A DNA stretch of 64,000 nucleotides from Deroplatys truncata (GCA_030765065.1 CM060983.1:50404067-50468066); one strand, 5' to 3'; shown: positions 33,987 to 43,700, counted from the stretch's first letter. Numbers and translations are program-made. Notes: generated by a model not told the origin, from the letters alone.

Positions 33987-34382
33987 CTAATGCATGTATA
34001 CCCTTAAACAGAAGCTGGTGTTAAGGTACAGTTTACTACACAAGGTGAGGTAAGTGGCTTCGTAAGAATGTGCTGCATATCTCAAGAACTGTAAGGGCCT
34101 GGTGAACCACATCGTATAATGCTCTCTGGTGCTTGTCAAATAAGAATTATATAACCTGTAACAAAAACCTATGCCGACTTCGTGATATTCACCAACATAG
34201 CCAGGAATAACCTTATCCAGACTATTTGTCCCTCTAGGGAAATCGATACCACGTCTGGAAGCGGCTACGCACAAGCTGTTAACTCCAAAGAATAGAATTT
34301 GTCCAGCAACTTCATAATGAGGTGTTACCCGACGTTGCACGAGTAGCTTTTTAAACTGGAATGACGATTTAACTAATATCAT
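33987..34382 (-). CDS. Unrecognised 131-codon ORF
   Basis: One of the longer ORFs outside identified repeats. It reads from MILVKSSFQFKKLLV to LNTSFCLRVYMH. I see no signal peptide, membrane segment or catalytic motif I can name. A TGTTACAG at about 34154-34161 on the minus strand looks like a splice acceptor, so the 3' half could be an exon. It lies between a family A terminus and a Harbinger element. It could equally be chance or a remnant of an unidentified element. Confidence 0.25.
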   Translation of the reverse strand: MILVKSSFQFKKLLVQRRVTPHYEVAGQILFFGVNSLCVAASRRGIDFPRGTNSLDKVIPGYVGEYHEVGIGFCYRLYNSYLTSTREHYTMWFTRPLQFLRYAAHSYEATYLTLCSKLYLNTSFCLRVYMH

Positions 34383-34728
34383 TTATTTCCCCACCCCCGT
34401 TCTTTATGAAAGCAATGCGGGCATTTTAGGGTGAGATGTAGTAGGCTGTACTGCAAGGACCTCTGTTTTTTCCGATGCTCAACTGTCGGCGTAAGACTAT
34501 ATTTATCAGCTGTGCTTCAGCCGCTGCTTTGTGCTCGTGCTGTAAGGAGAATTTGCTTGTGCATCTCTAAGGCCCGGTTTCACGGTATAAGCTTAAACTT
34601 CGAATCGGGTTTAACCGGAGAGTTAAGCTACAGCTGAGTTTTACAGTGCGTAGTTCAAGCGCTAAGCCAAGATTATTTGGGACTCGACTTAAACCATACT
34701 GAACTGCGGTTTAAGTTAAGGAGTCGCC

Positions 34729-35160
34729 ATGTTATCTGAGGACGACGATTTTAGTGACGAGGAAATGCAAATTATTTTAAACCATATCCACAACAGAAGA
34801 CAGCCTAAAGTGTTTAGAATGCGTCCAAATCATTTCCACATATGGAATGACCGAGAATTCTACGAGAGGTTTCGATTAAGTAAACAGTCTGCGATGATGG
34901 TACTAGAGATTATTAATGATGCAATTAAACATAAAACAGACTGGTAAGTAAAACTTAATATTAAATTTATTCTTACACCTTTATAATATGCTTTATCGCT
35001 CATAGGGTATTATTTATTACTTTATATTTCAGGAACAAAGCCCTCTCGTCAGAAGCCGTGCTTCTTTTGACGTTGAGGTTACATGCAAGTGGAAGCATGC
35101 TAATTGCAGCTGGAGATTTATCCGGCGTCTACAAAATCTACAGCATGCAGAGTTTTGAAA
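34729..35160 (+). pseudogene. Harbinger transposase 5' part, two exons
   Basis: Exon 1 (34729-34943) starts MLSEDDDFSDEEMQIILNHI and contains the FYERFRLSKQSAMMVLEII segment typical of the HARBI1-like N-terminus. An 89-bp GT-AG intron (34944-35032) joins DW to NKALSSEAVLLLTLRLHASG, restoring the family's NKALS...LRxxAxG...GDxSGV block. Just after GDLSGV a one-base insertion shifts the frame, and the KSTACRVLKIVS block continues in the next frame. The catalytic DDE region is deleted. The acidic start and intron position agree with insect Harbinger copies. No product is expected. Confidence 0.85.
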
Positions 35161-35537
35161 ATTGTTTCACATCCATCAATTTGGAAACCAATTAATTCCT
35201 TTATTTCCTCGTCGATTGGCGTAATTAACGATGGCACAGCCGGACCTCCACCTGTACCCCGAATAGCACATTTCTCGTCGGCGTATTTCTTTTTTGTAAC
35301 TTTCTTCAAATTGTCATATTTCTTCTTCAACACGGTAGCATCTCTGTATATTATTCCGCTCTTTGCATTGAATAACTCCGCAATTTCCCCCCACGTTTGG
35401 TTCTTCCTGCTCCACAGTACCTTATCAGATTGCTTGCACTCTATTATATGTTTATACTGCTTTACAATTTCTAACAGAATGCTAACTTCTTGAGAAGTGA
35501 AGTTAGCAGTACGTTTTGGCTCTGATTTTTCTGTCAT
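35118..35537 (-). CDS. Myb/SANT-like DNA-binding protein of the Harbinger element (C-terminally truncated)
   Basis: A 139-codon ORF starting MTEKSEPKRTANFTSQEVSI. The N-terminal 90 residues form a Myb/SANT-like trihelix: spaced aromatics in VLWSRKNQTWGEIAELFNA, then an amphipathic VLKKKYDNLKKVTKKKYADE helix. Harbinger elements usually encode such a second protein, which helps the transposase bind DNA and enter the nucleus. Here it points toward the transposase remnant, and its last about 15 codons overlap that remnant, so the normal C-terminus is lost to the internal deletion. The frame is open from Met to stop, so a truncated protein could still be made. Confidence 0.8.
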   Translation of the reverse strand: MTEKSEPKRTANFTSQEVSILLEIVKQYKHIIECKQSDKVLWSRKNQTWGEIAELFNAKSGIIYRDATVLKKKYDNLKKVTKKKYADEKCAIRGTGGGPAVPSLITPIDEEIKELIGFQIDGCETIFKTLHAVDFVDAG

Positions 35538-35854
35538 TTTAATGTGTGTATCTTAATAACCTATAAAACCTTACTTTCAGGAACAGCACCACCATAAACA
35601 AATGATGGAGATGCGCATGCGCAAGCGTTATCAAGTTTAAAGTTCCGAGGAGCTGTTCAGCTCAGTAAAGCCAAAGATGGTTGCCCTACTGTGAAACTCG
35701 CAAAGCTTTAACCAAAGCTTAAGTTTTGTTTAAGCTGCGTCCTTAGCTTAGTAGCCTGAACTGTGAAATCGGCCCTAAGGTGAAAGTTTATTCAATACAT
35801 CTGCGTTGTGTGTGATTTGCTTAAGTGTGTTAATCTTGTTAATAGTCCAGTGCA

Positions 35855-36130
35855 ATGCCTGCCAACAAATTCACGTTTGAACAAACAAATTCTATGTACG
35901 ATACATACGTAAAAACCGAAAGGTGTGAAGACAACTTCAGGAGAAATTTCTTGGTGTTCCAGTTCCAAGTAGAGAAACTATTAGAGTTCTGATTAATAAG
36001 TTTAGGACAACGTGATCGCTAAACCTAAGAAGCGAAAATGAAATCTTCTAGCAGAGAAAAATTTGATGAAATTGTTGCATCTACAGGATGGCGCACGGAA
36101 TGGGAATTTTTAAAAGATAGGAATGGAAGT
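35855..36130 (+). pseudogene. Mariner-like transposase N-terminal fragment
   Basis: Starts MPANKFTFEQTNSMYDTYVK, followed by a RRNFLVF segment. This resembles the N-terminal helix-turn-helix of insect DD41D-like transposases (MxxKFTFEQ...YxxYVK...RRxFxG). The frame breaks after about 45 codons. Only this end remains, and the Harbinger element sits about 80 bp upstream of the ATG. Confidence 0.6.
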
Positions 36131-36179
36131 TCAATTGTTATTTATTTGTATATATGATTATTAGGAATACAAGACTTTG

Positions 36180-37760
36180 ATATTTATTATTCTCTAGCAA
36201 TAGCAGTCCTTTCTTGAAGATAACGTCCTTTAATGACCTCCTTTTCTGTGTATATATTCCTGAGTCATGAACAAAAGCTTGACGTAACTTTTGCAGCATC
36301 TCAATGGTGATTGATGAAATGTCATGAATCCTAGCCTTTAGTTCAATTAGCGTACACTCTAGCTTTTAAAACCCCATAAGAGAAAATTGCACACTGCAAT
36401 ATCAGGTGACCAACCCAAGTTGCCATTCTTTGAGATGAGACCCTCTCCAAAGAGCTGTCGTAATGCAGCGATAGCTATTCTTGCTTTGTGAGACGTTAAT
36501 GTTGCTGAAATCACGTGAACTCGTTTGCACAATAATTTTTAGTTTCTTTGGTGAAGAAATCTTCAAGCATACTGTTACATGCTGGGTAGAGGCCAAAAGG
36601 TTCACATGAAAAATTAAATTAATTTTTAATACCCAGCACGTACATTGAGGGGACGAATACTCACTTCGCTGTGGAGGACGAAACGTGGTGTGGAGGTTAA
36701 GAGGAAGGTGTGGGTTTTCACTGTACAAAATCCACAACACAAATCTACTTACATATTCCTAGATTTATTTCCCAACCGTTTGGGTTTCTTACATTATTAA
36801 ATATGAAAGATGACGAGAGATGTCAACCGATCCAAAAGCCGGCTTGCATGCGCGATCTGCTTCTCTCGGAATACTCAGCAAGACAGACGCTATATGCCCA
36901 CCACACCTGGCTAGCAAAAACTCCCAGCCAGGAGTGACGTCATCCCAGCTATGTCTAGTAATGACAATGGAAAACGATAATATGTCTAGTAATGACAATG
37001 AAACCCCCAAACTATTAATACGCCACAATACTGTCGTGCCGTTGGGAATTCACAGTAACTGCGCGGTCGGCATCATCTTCATAAAAATGTGGACCAATTA
37101 TCCCGTTCGATGACATAGCACACCACATTCTCACTAATGGTAGCTGGTGTAGGAAGTGGGGATTTTCTGCAGCCCAGTAAAGAAAGTTTTGTTTATTCAC
37201 GTAACCACTGATGCGGAAATGTGCTACGTCAGACATCCACGCGTTGTTTAGGAATATTTCATCAACTTCACATTTTGCTAAAAAGTGCCCAGAAAACAAT
37301 AATCGTCTGTTGGCATCACGGATTTGAAGGTTTTAAACGATGTGAAGCTTGTACGGGTGCAATTTGAGATTCGAAAGCAATATTCTGCCAAAAGTGCGGC
37401 GAGATAAACCTAATGAAACAGCATGTCGGCGTGCAGAACGTGTGGAGTTTGCTGAATGGCGGCAGTGATTGTTTGAATGGTCTCCGCCGTTCGAAAAGTT
37501 ATTCTTAGTCCTGGTCCTGGATGCTTCTTATTCAAGATAGAATCTGTTGATTCGAATTTTTCAACCCACGTCTTAACAGTGTGGACTGACGGAACAGGAA
37601 CATGACGCCAAAGTTGAAAATGACGCCGAAATTCTCGTTGTGCAGCTTCATAAGAAATATTTTTCTATATAATAAGCCTTTACTGCGAAAGCACGATGCT
37701 CTCCCAACCACTGCGCCATGGCAACTGAAATGGCGTTCTTTGAGAAACAAACTAGCGGCA
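36180..37760 (-). pseudogene. Mariner-like (DD41D-type) transposase, decayed and split by solo LTR-D
   Basis: Read on the minus strand from about 37700, AAQREFRRHFQLWRHVPVPS and VKTWVEKFESTDS give the N-terminal helix-turn-helix. HFRISGYVNKQNFLYWAAEN (about 37200) is the region after the first catalytic residue. GIIGPHFYEDDADRAVTVNS leads into the LTR at 37027. Beyond the LTR, a decayed FQQ motif, the LKARVYAN-like block and a C-terminal ARIHDISSITIEMLQ run to about 36180. Stops and shifts are frequent. The protein segments are in order on both sides of the LTR, showing one gene was split. Confidence 0.8.
36573..37027 (-). mobile_element. Solo LTR-D copy 2
   Basis: A 455-bp TG...CA unit (plus strand TGTTACATGC...GCCACA) flanked by ATAC at 36569-36572 and 37028-37031. 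Removing it restores the transposase reading HDSMLEDFF. The orientation is opposite to copy 1. It has about 30 bp of length difference from copy 1, partly a short duplication of 'atgtctagtaatgacaatg' near its right end. Confidence 0.88.
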
Positions 37761-37979
37761 TAACAGTCTTTCAAAGATCAAATATGATTTAACGCTAATC
37801 AATTTAAAACCATTCTGTATTTGTGGGGAATCCTAAAGAAAACGTTTATAGGAACAATCCCCACACCATAGACGAACTTATGGACAATAGAATCCAGACA
37901 TAAAACCAGAAATTATAAACATAACGCAAGAAGAACTTGTGTGGGTGGGTAGAAATTTCATTCGAAGATACCAAAAATA

Positions 37980-39211
37980 CACTATGTGAACAAAAGTATC
38001 CGTACAAACCCACAAACATACATTTTTCATCTTAGGTGCATTGTACTGCCACCTGCTGCCTTATACTCATTATCCGCGACCTCAGTAGTCATTAGACAAC
38101 GTGAAACAGCAGAATGGGACGCTCCATGGAACTCACGGACTTTGAATGTGGTCAGGTGATTGGGTGTCACTTGTGTCAGAAGTCTGTACGCGAGATTTCC
38201 ACACTCCTAAACATCCCTAGGTCCACTGTATCTGCTGTGATAGTGAAGTGGAAACACGCGAAGGGACATGTACAGCACAAAAGCTTACAGGTCAACCTCG
38301 TCTGTTGACTGACAGAGACCACCGACATTTGAAGAGGGTCGTAAAGAGTAATAGGCAGACATCTATCCAGACCATCACACAGGAATTCCAAACTGCGTCA
38401 GTATCCACTCCAAGTACTATGACAGGCGTGAAGTGAGAAACCTTGGATTCCATGGTCGAGCGGCTGCTCATAAGCCACACATCACGCAGGAAAATGCCAA
38501 ACGCCGCCTCGCTTGGTGTAAGGAGCGTCAACAGTACACGATTGAACAGTGGCAAAACGTATGGAGTGACGAATCACGGTACACAATGTGGCAATCCGAT
38601 GGCAGCGTGTGGGTATGGCGAATGCCCGGTGAACGTCATCTGCCAGCGTGTGTAGTGCCAACAGTGAAATTCGGAGGTGGTTGTGTTATGACGTGGTCGT
38701 GTTTTTCCTGGAGGGGCTTGCACCCCCTGTTGTTTTGCGTGGCACAATCACAGCCCAGACCTACATTAATATTTTAAGCTTCCCACTGTTGAAGAGCAAT
38801 TCGGGGATGGTGATTGCATCTTTCTACATGATCGAGCACCTGTTCATACTGCACGGGCTGTGGCGGAGTGGTTACACGACAATAACATCCCTGTAATGGA
38901 CTGGCCTGCACAGAGTCCTGACTTGAATCCTATAGAACACCTTTGGGATTTTTTGGAACGCCGACTTCGTGCCAGGCCTCACCGACCTACATCGATACCT
39001 CTCCTCAGTTCCGCACTCCGTTAAGAATGGGCTGCCATTCCCCAAGAAACCTTCCAGCACCTGATTGAAAGTATGTCTGCGAGAGTGAACGCTGTCATCA
39101 AGGCTAAGGGTGGGCCAACACCACATTGACTTCCAGCATTACCGATGGAGGGCGCCACGAACTTGTACGTCATTTTCAGCCAGGTGTCCGGATACTTTTG
39201 ATCACGTAGTG
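37980..39211 (+). mobile_element. Tc1-like DNA transposon (1,232 bp)
   Basis: Inverted ends CACTATGTGAACAAAAGTAT and (read inward) CACTACGTGATCAAAAGTAT, each followed by CCG and ACA. TA flanks at 37978-37979 and 39212-39213. It is full length by its ends and carries one broken transposase. Confidence 0.93.
38114..39129 (+). pseudogene. Tc1-family (DD34E) transposase, broken
   Basis: Starts MGRSMELTDFECGQVIGCHL with a helix-turn-helix (SVREISTLLNIPRSTVSAVI). A frameshift near 38270 moves to the frame with QPRLLTDRDHRHLKRVV, and another near 38430 to the frame with [14 protein letters not shown]. The first catalytic Asp is in WSDESRY (38566-38584). A third frame carries [19 protein letters not shown], with the second Asp, and [12 protein letters not shown], with Glu 34 residues later. 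A stop lies in the C-terminal third and the end reads KAKGGPTPH at 39129. The triad is intact; at least three lesions block expression. Confidence 0.92.
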
Positions 39212-39213
39212 TA

Positions 39214-39298
39214 TCTTCACGCAGACACCACTTATAACAAGGTTAGGGCACACAGTGCATGTTACTATCACTCGTGAGTAACACTAGAATTACGGAAC
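39214..39298. other. Short host spacer between Tc1 and Penelope insertions
   Basis: About 85 bp of unassigned DNA. Confidence 0.5.
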
Positions 39299-39310
39299 AA
39301 AGAACCCCGT

Positions 39311-39532
39311 AAGAACGTAGGTTTTCACGGCCGGTGTCACAATTATAACTAATATGATTTTCCAGGCTGTTATGCCGTGTTCTGCTGAAGAAAGATTTCC
39401 CAGACGTTTCGTCCACAACTGTGGTGGACATCTTCAGTGGCGCGGACGAAGTCTTCTCGGTGAAAGTATCGCAGCGTCTGATGCGTTGGCCGTTAGTGCC
39501 GCTCTCTTTATAGTGTGGGCGCTCTCTGCTGA
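39311..39532 (-). repeat. Downstream PLTR of the Penelope element
   Basis: Starts AAGAACGTAGGTTTTCACGG on the plus strand, identical to the start of the PLTR at 41933. It contains a hammerhead motif at 39399-39440. Beyond the shared 'ctctctttatagt' it continues into 3' sequence of the ORF region. Confidence 0.9.
39399..39440 (-). ncRNA. Hammerhead ribozyme motif, downstream PLTR
   Basis: On the minus strand, stem I CCA/UGG encloses the core CUGAAGA (fits CUGANGA). Stem II is GUCCAC/GUGGAC with a 7-nt loop, followed by the GAAA core, then ACGUC with the cleavage-site UC. Stem III is reduced to the self-complementary ACGU, which cannot fold within one molecule but can pair between two. Minimal hammerheads of this kind, proposed to act as dimers, are known from Penelope-like elements. 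Confidence 0.78.
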
Positions 39533-41930
39533 TTGGCCCGCTGGTATGAGGGGGCTGGCGCCGGCTTTTTTGTTGCTCTCTTCTGATTGGCTCGCAGTGT
39601 TTTTCGGTTTTGTATGACCTTTCTTGTTTTTGATGACTAGATGCCAGTTACTGTTGAGTTTCAATGCTTCTTCTTTCCTATTGAAATTATTGGGATGTTT
39701 ATAAATCTCTATTGCTTCGCGTTGTAGCCGGGTATGGTAATGCTTTATGGAGGAAAGGAATGTTGGTGTCCGGAAATCTAATGATGTGTTCGCCCTCGGC
39801 TTCAATGGCATGTTCGGCGACTGCCGATTTTTCTGTATGGCCCAGGCGGCAGTTTCTTTTGTGTTCGCTCAGTCTGGTGTTAGCGCTCCGCTGTGTGGTA
39901 CCAATGTACACTGAACCACACGAACAAGGAATACGGTAAACACCGGCCGATGACAGGGGGTCTCGGGGGTCTTTGGAAGAGCGCAGTAGGCTGTTTAATT
40001 GTCTTGTAGGTTTGAATACTGTTTTGACGTTATGACGTTGAAGTATATGTTCAATACGGTCAGTGACATTTCTGAAATATGGCAGAAAGACAATGGACTT
40101 GCTTTTGGGTTGGTCCTGAGTAGCCGGTCGGGGCTTGGCCGGACGGCAGGCTCTTCTCACCTCTTGGACTGAATAACCATTTGATTGTAGAGCTGTTTCT
40201 AGGTGTCGGATTTCTTGTGGAAGTAAGTGTGGTTCACAAATACGGGAAGCACGGATTGCGAGTGTCTTAATCATAGCACGTTTTTGTCTAGGATGGTGGT
40301 TGGAGTTCTTGTTAAGGTAACGGTCTGTGTGTGTGGGTTTGCGGTAGACAGTATGACCCAGCGTGCCGTCAGCCTTCCTGCTAACGAGTACATCTAGAAA
40401 GGCTAGTTGGCCATTCTTTTCTTGTTCCATTGTGAACTGTATACGCTGATTGATGCTATTTAGATGTAACAAAAAATCTTGAAGAGCTTGTTCACCATGG
40501 GGCCAGATGACGAAGGTGTCATCCACTAAGCGGAACCAGGCTGTTGGTTTGAGTGGAGCTGAGTTTAGTGCCTTTGACTCAAATGCCTCCATGAAGAAAT
40601 TGGCCACAACAGGGCTAAGGGGGCTGCCCATGGCAACACCGTCTATTTGCTCGTAGAATGACCGGTTCCACTGGAAATAAGTCGTAGTCAGGACATGGTG
40701 AAAAAGTGTAATGATATCATCAGAGAAGATGGGTTGTAACAACTTCAGAGTTTCTTGTACTGGAACCATGGTGGATAGAGACACAACGTCAAAACTAATT
40801 AGTAAATCCTTAGGTAGCAATTTGAGGTTGCGGAGAATTTGAATGAAATGCGTAGAGTCTTTGATGAAAGAGTCGGACAGGCCGACATGGGGTTGTAGAA
40901 GACCGGTTAGGTATTTAGTTATGTCGTATGTGGGAGAACCAATACCACTAACAATGGGCCTGAGCGGAACATCTGGTTTATGGATCTTGGGTAGCCCGTA
41001 AAGTCTAGGCGGCTGAGCTTCGGACTTGGTAAGGCGGTGTTTGTCTTCCTTCGAAAGCGAGGAGTTCTTGATCAAAAGATTGGTTTTCCGTAGAATATGG
41101 GCTGTCGGATCACGTTTAATCTTATGGTAGGTTGCTGGTTGCAGGAGTTCAGAGATTTTCTGTTGAAAGTCTTGTTGATTAAGAATAACTGTGGCATTAC
41201 CCTTGTCCGCTGAGCAAACAATGATGTCTCGGTTGGAGTTCAGCTTCTTTAATGCAGTTCTCTCTTGATTGGTTAAATTACTGGTAGGAGGTTTGGCCTT
41301 CTCGAGAACCCTGGCAGATTCCCGGCGAATTTCATCAGCTGCAAGCCTTGGCAGAACTCGTATTCCTGCTTCAATGTGAGAAATGATGTCTTCAACTGGC
41401 AACGTAGGAGTGACAACAGCGTAGTTACCTCCTTTAGCAAGGAGTGACGTTTCAGCAGGTGACATCCGGTGATCAGATAAGTTCACTACCGTGCGGCAGT
41501 GGTTGAGAGTAGTCGGCGGTTTGATGGAGGCAGTAAGGCCATCAAACTTCTTCTTGTGACGAGTGGTCATGCTGTTGTGATTGTATGTCATAGAGCTGTG
41601 GGTGATTCTGTCAGTGTTGTCCCAATCAAAACTGTGTTGTGAGTTACTTACTTGAAGATGTAAGATGAGTAGTTGACTATTGTTGGCAGAGAGTTGTCGT
41701 CTGGTCTGATGGATGCGTTCTCGGAGCAAGGCCCATTCAGAGCGATTGTAAATGCGGTTGGCGGCAGCGGTGGTGAAATGTCGTTTCTGTCGTAGGAATT
41801 TCGGAATAATTCCCGAGTCTCGGCAGCGTAGAAGAAAGGCAAGTGAACACAGCAAAGAATATTTTTGTTTGCGTAGCACTTCTAGTCGACGGATCAGACG
41901 GTATGCCTCCTCCCCGTAGAGGCGAGTCAT
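39434..41930 (-). pseudogene. Penelope-like reverse transcriptase with GIY-YIG endonuclease, one frameshift
   Basis: The protein would copy the element's RNA into a nicked target. From the Met at 41930 (MTRLYGEEAYRL, immediately inside the PLTR edge) it spans about 830 codons. An upstream in-frame Met at 42053 lies inside the ribozyme, and the open frame runs to 42257 only by reading the inverted tail antisense. RT blocks seen in order: SADKGNATVILN, LYGLPKIHKPDVPLRPIVSG, SFDVVSLS with the first catalytic Asp, DGVAMGSPLSPVVANFF, and LVDDTFVIW with the Asp pair at 40523-40518. A GIY-YIG domain follows (GVYRIPCSCGSVYIGTTQR and LSEHKRN). Near 39760 one extra G, absent from the inverted copy, shifts the frame; the true C-terminus continues to 39434. 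In the A block the family's usual SLFT reads SLST. The element looks nearly intact but is disabled by the shift. Confidence 0.93.
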
Positions 41931-41932
41931 GT

Positions 41933-42138
41933 AAGAACGTAGGTTTTCACGGCCGGTGTCACAATTATAACTAATATGATTTTCCGGGCTGTTATGCCGT
42001 GGTCTGCTGAAGAAAGATTTCCCAGACGTTTCGTCCACAACTGTGGTGGACATCTTCAGTGGCGCGGACGAAGTCTTCTCGGTGAAAGTATCGCAGCGTC
42101 TGATGCGTTGGCCGTTAATGCCGCTCTCTTTATAGTCT
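41933..42138 (-). repeat. Upstream PLTR of the Penelope element
   Basis: A direct repeat of 39311 onward, with very few differences. Its sense end joins the ORF start within 3 bp. At 42138 it joins the inverted tail copy, with 'gt' as possible microhomology. Confidence 0.9.
42021..42062 (-). ncRNA. Hammerhead ribozyme motif, upstream PLTR
   Basis: Identical core to the motif at 39399-39440. The ATG at 42053-42051 lies within it. Confidence 0.78.
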
Positions 42139-43138
42139 ACCGCAAACCCACACACACAGACCGTTACCTTAACAAGAACTCCAACCACCATCCTAGACAA
42201 AAACGTGCTATGATTAAGACACTCGCAATCCGTGCTTCCCGTATTTGTGAACCACACTTACTTCCACAAGAAATCCGACACCTAGAAACAGCTCTACAAT
42301 CAAATGGTTATTCAGTCCAAGAGGTGAGAAGAGCCTGCCGTCCGGCCAAGCCCCGACCGGCTACTCAGGACCAAGCCAAAAGCAAGTCCATTGTCTTTCT
42401 GCCATATTTCAGAAATGTCACTGACCGTATTGAACATATACTTCAACGTCATAACGTCAAAACAGTATTCAAACCTACAAGACAATTAAACAGCCTACTG
42501 CGCTCTTCCAAAGACCCCCGAGACCCCCTGTCATCGGCCGGTGTTTACCGTACTCCTTGTTCGTGTGGTTCAGTGTACATTGGTACCACACAGCGGAGCG
42601 CTAACACCAGACTGAGCGAACACAAAAGAAACTGCCGCCTGGGCCATACAGAAAAATCGGCAGTCGCCGAACATGCCATTGAAGCCGAGGGCGAACACAT
42701 CATTAGATTTCAGGACACCAACATTCTTTCCTCCATAAAGCATTACCATACCCGGCTACAACGCGAAGCAATAGAGATTTATAAACATCCCAATAATTTC
42801 AATAGGAAAGAAGAAGCATTGAAACTCAACAGTAACTGGCATCTAGTCATCAAAAACAAGAAAGGTCATACAAAACCGAAAAACACTGCGAGCCAATCAG
42901 AAGAGAGCAACAACACAGCCGGCGCCAGCCCCCTCATACCAGCGGGCCAATCAGCAGAGAGCGCCCACACTATAAAGAGAGCGGCACTAACGGCCAACGC
43001 ATCAGTCGCTGCGATACTTTCACCGAGAAGACTTCGTCCGCGCCACTGAAGATGTCCACCACAGTTGTGGACGAAACGTCTGGGAAATCTTTCTTCAGCA
43101 GATCACGGCATAACAGCCCGGAAAATCATATTAGTTAT
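42139..43138 (+). pseudogene. Inverted Penelope tail copy with intact GIY-YIG C-terminus
   Basis: The plus-strand frame begins at VYRKPTHTDRYL, equivalent to a position about 57 residues after the VDD motif. It reads without interruption through GVYRTPCSCGSVYIGTTQR and LSEHKRN to RLRPRH and a stop at 43049. RT catalytic motifs are absent. It keeps the correct frame (FQDTNILSSIKHYHTRLQRE) where the main copy is shifted. Its end carries the PLTR with a ribozyme. The ORF open from 41976 adds antisense PLTR codons that are not part of the protein. Confidence 0.9.
43043..43084 (+). ncRNA. Hammerhead ribozyme motif, inverted copy
   Basis: The same core on the plus strand. Together with the two minus-strand motifs it gives three copies, two in one orientation and one opposed. 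Confidence 0.78.
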
Positions 43139-43150
43139 AAAGAACCCCGT

Positions 43151-43700
43151 GTTTTAGATCGTGTGCGGAGCATGGATATGCGTGATCCGTGGCCTCAACT
43201 TTATCCCTTATAATTGTAATCTTATACAGACTCGGTTATTCCAAATAACAAATTAAAAAAATAACCCTGTTTCCGCAAAAGAATGTAAAAGATCGGGGGG
43301 CATTCCAAGTTCTGTAAATGCAGCATATGCTATAAATATTCTCTGGCTGTGCAACAATCATCCGTAGCAATCATCCAGTGATTTGTCAGATAATTACACT
43401 AGGTGAAACTTTAAAGCTTTGTTCCTTCTCTTTGGTCTCAGGGGTATTTAATAACATAAAAGTTACACAGTTTTCACATAATAAGAAAACCTTAAGGGAG
43501 GACTGAACTAAATGTTTAAGGACTTCTAACAATAAAATATAAACAAATCTGAGGACAATGTTGAAAACAATGTCGTTCGGAGACTTTTTGTTTTCATTCT
43601 GGAAGCACTTTCATGTTTAATCCTTACCTCGCGGTGACGTCATCAGTATGGGAGCACGCCACATTACTCATGCCACTTGCATTTGGTTAGCCTTGCGTTG
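43151..43700. other. No recognised gene
   Basis: AT-rich DNA between the Penelope duplication and the next transposon. Nothing was assigned. Confidence 0.45.

Larger units (their letters stand above)
34571..35775 (+). mobile_element. PIF/Harbinger DNA transposon, internally deleted (1,205 bp)
   Basis: Inverted ends: left GGCCCGGTTTCACGGT, right (read inward) GGGCCGATTTCACAGT. The flanking 3-bp TAA duplication (34568-34570, 35776-35778) is diagnostic for the superfamily. Inside are the 5' ends of two convergent ORFs, a Harbinger-type transposase and a Myb/SANT-like protein. The middle of the normal element is missing. Confidence 0.9.
39311..43138 (-). mobile_element. Penelope-like element, complete composite insertion
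   Basis: The 12-bp AAAGAACCCCGT occurs at 39299-39310 and 43139-43150, marking one 3.83-kb insertion. In sense (minus) order it holds an inverted tail copy (43138-42139), an upstream PLTR (42138-41933), a single ORF, and a downstream PLTR (39532-39311). PLTRs in direct orientation with an extra inverted partial copy is the usual, odd architecture of Penelope elements. The PLTR copies differ at only a few bases, so the insertion is fairly young. Confidence 0.93.

Noticed and set aside
35104..35493. 129-codon plus-strand ORF
   Set aside because: Antisense to the Myb/SANT-like Harbinger protein. Only its first about 20 codons coincide with a transposase remnant.
39354..39617. Plus-strand ORF within the Penelope region
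   Set aside because: It is antisense to the PLTR and the ORF tail. The same holds for 39712-39939 and for 41976-42138.
41648..41842. Separate minus-strand ORF in the Penelope element
   Set aside because: It is an alternative frame inside the real RT ORF and has no motif of its own.
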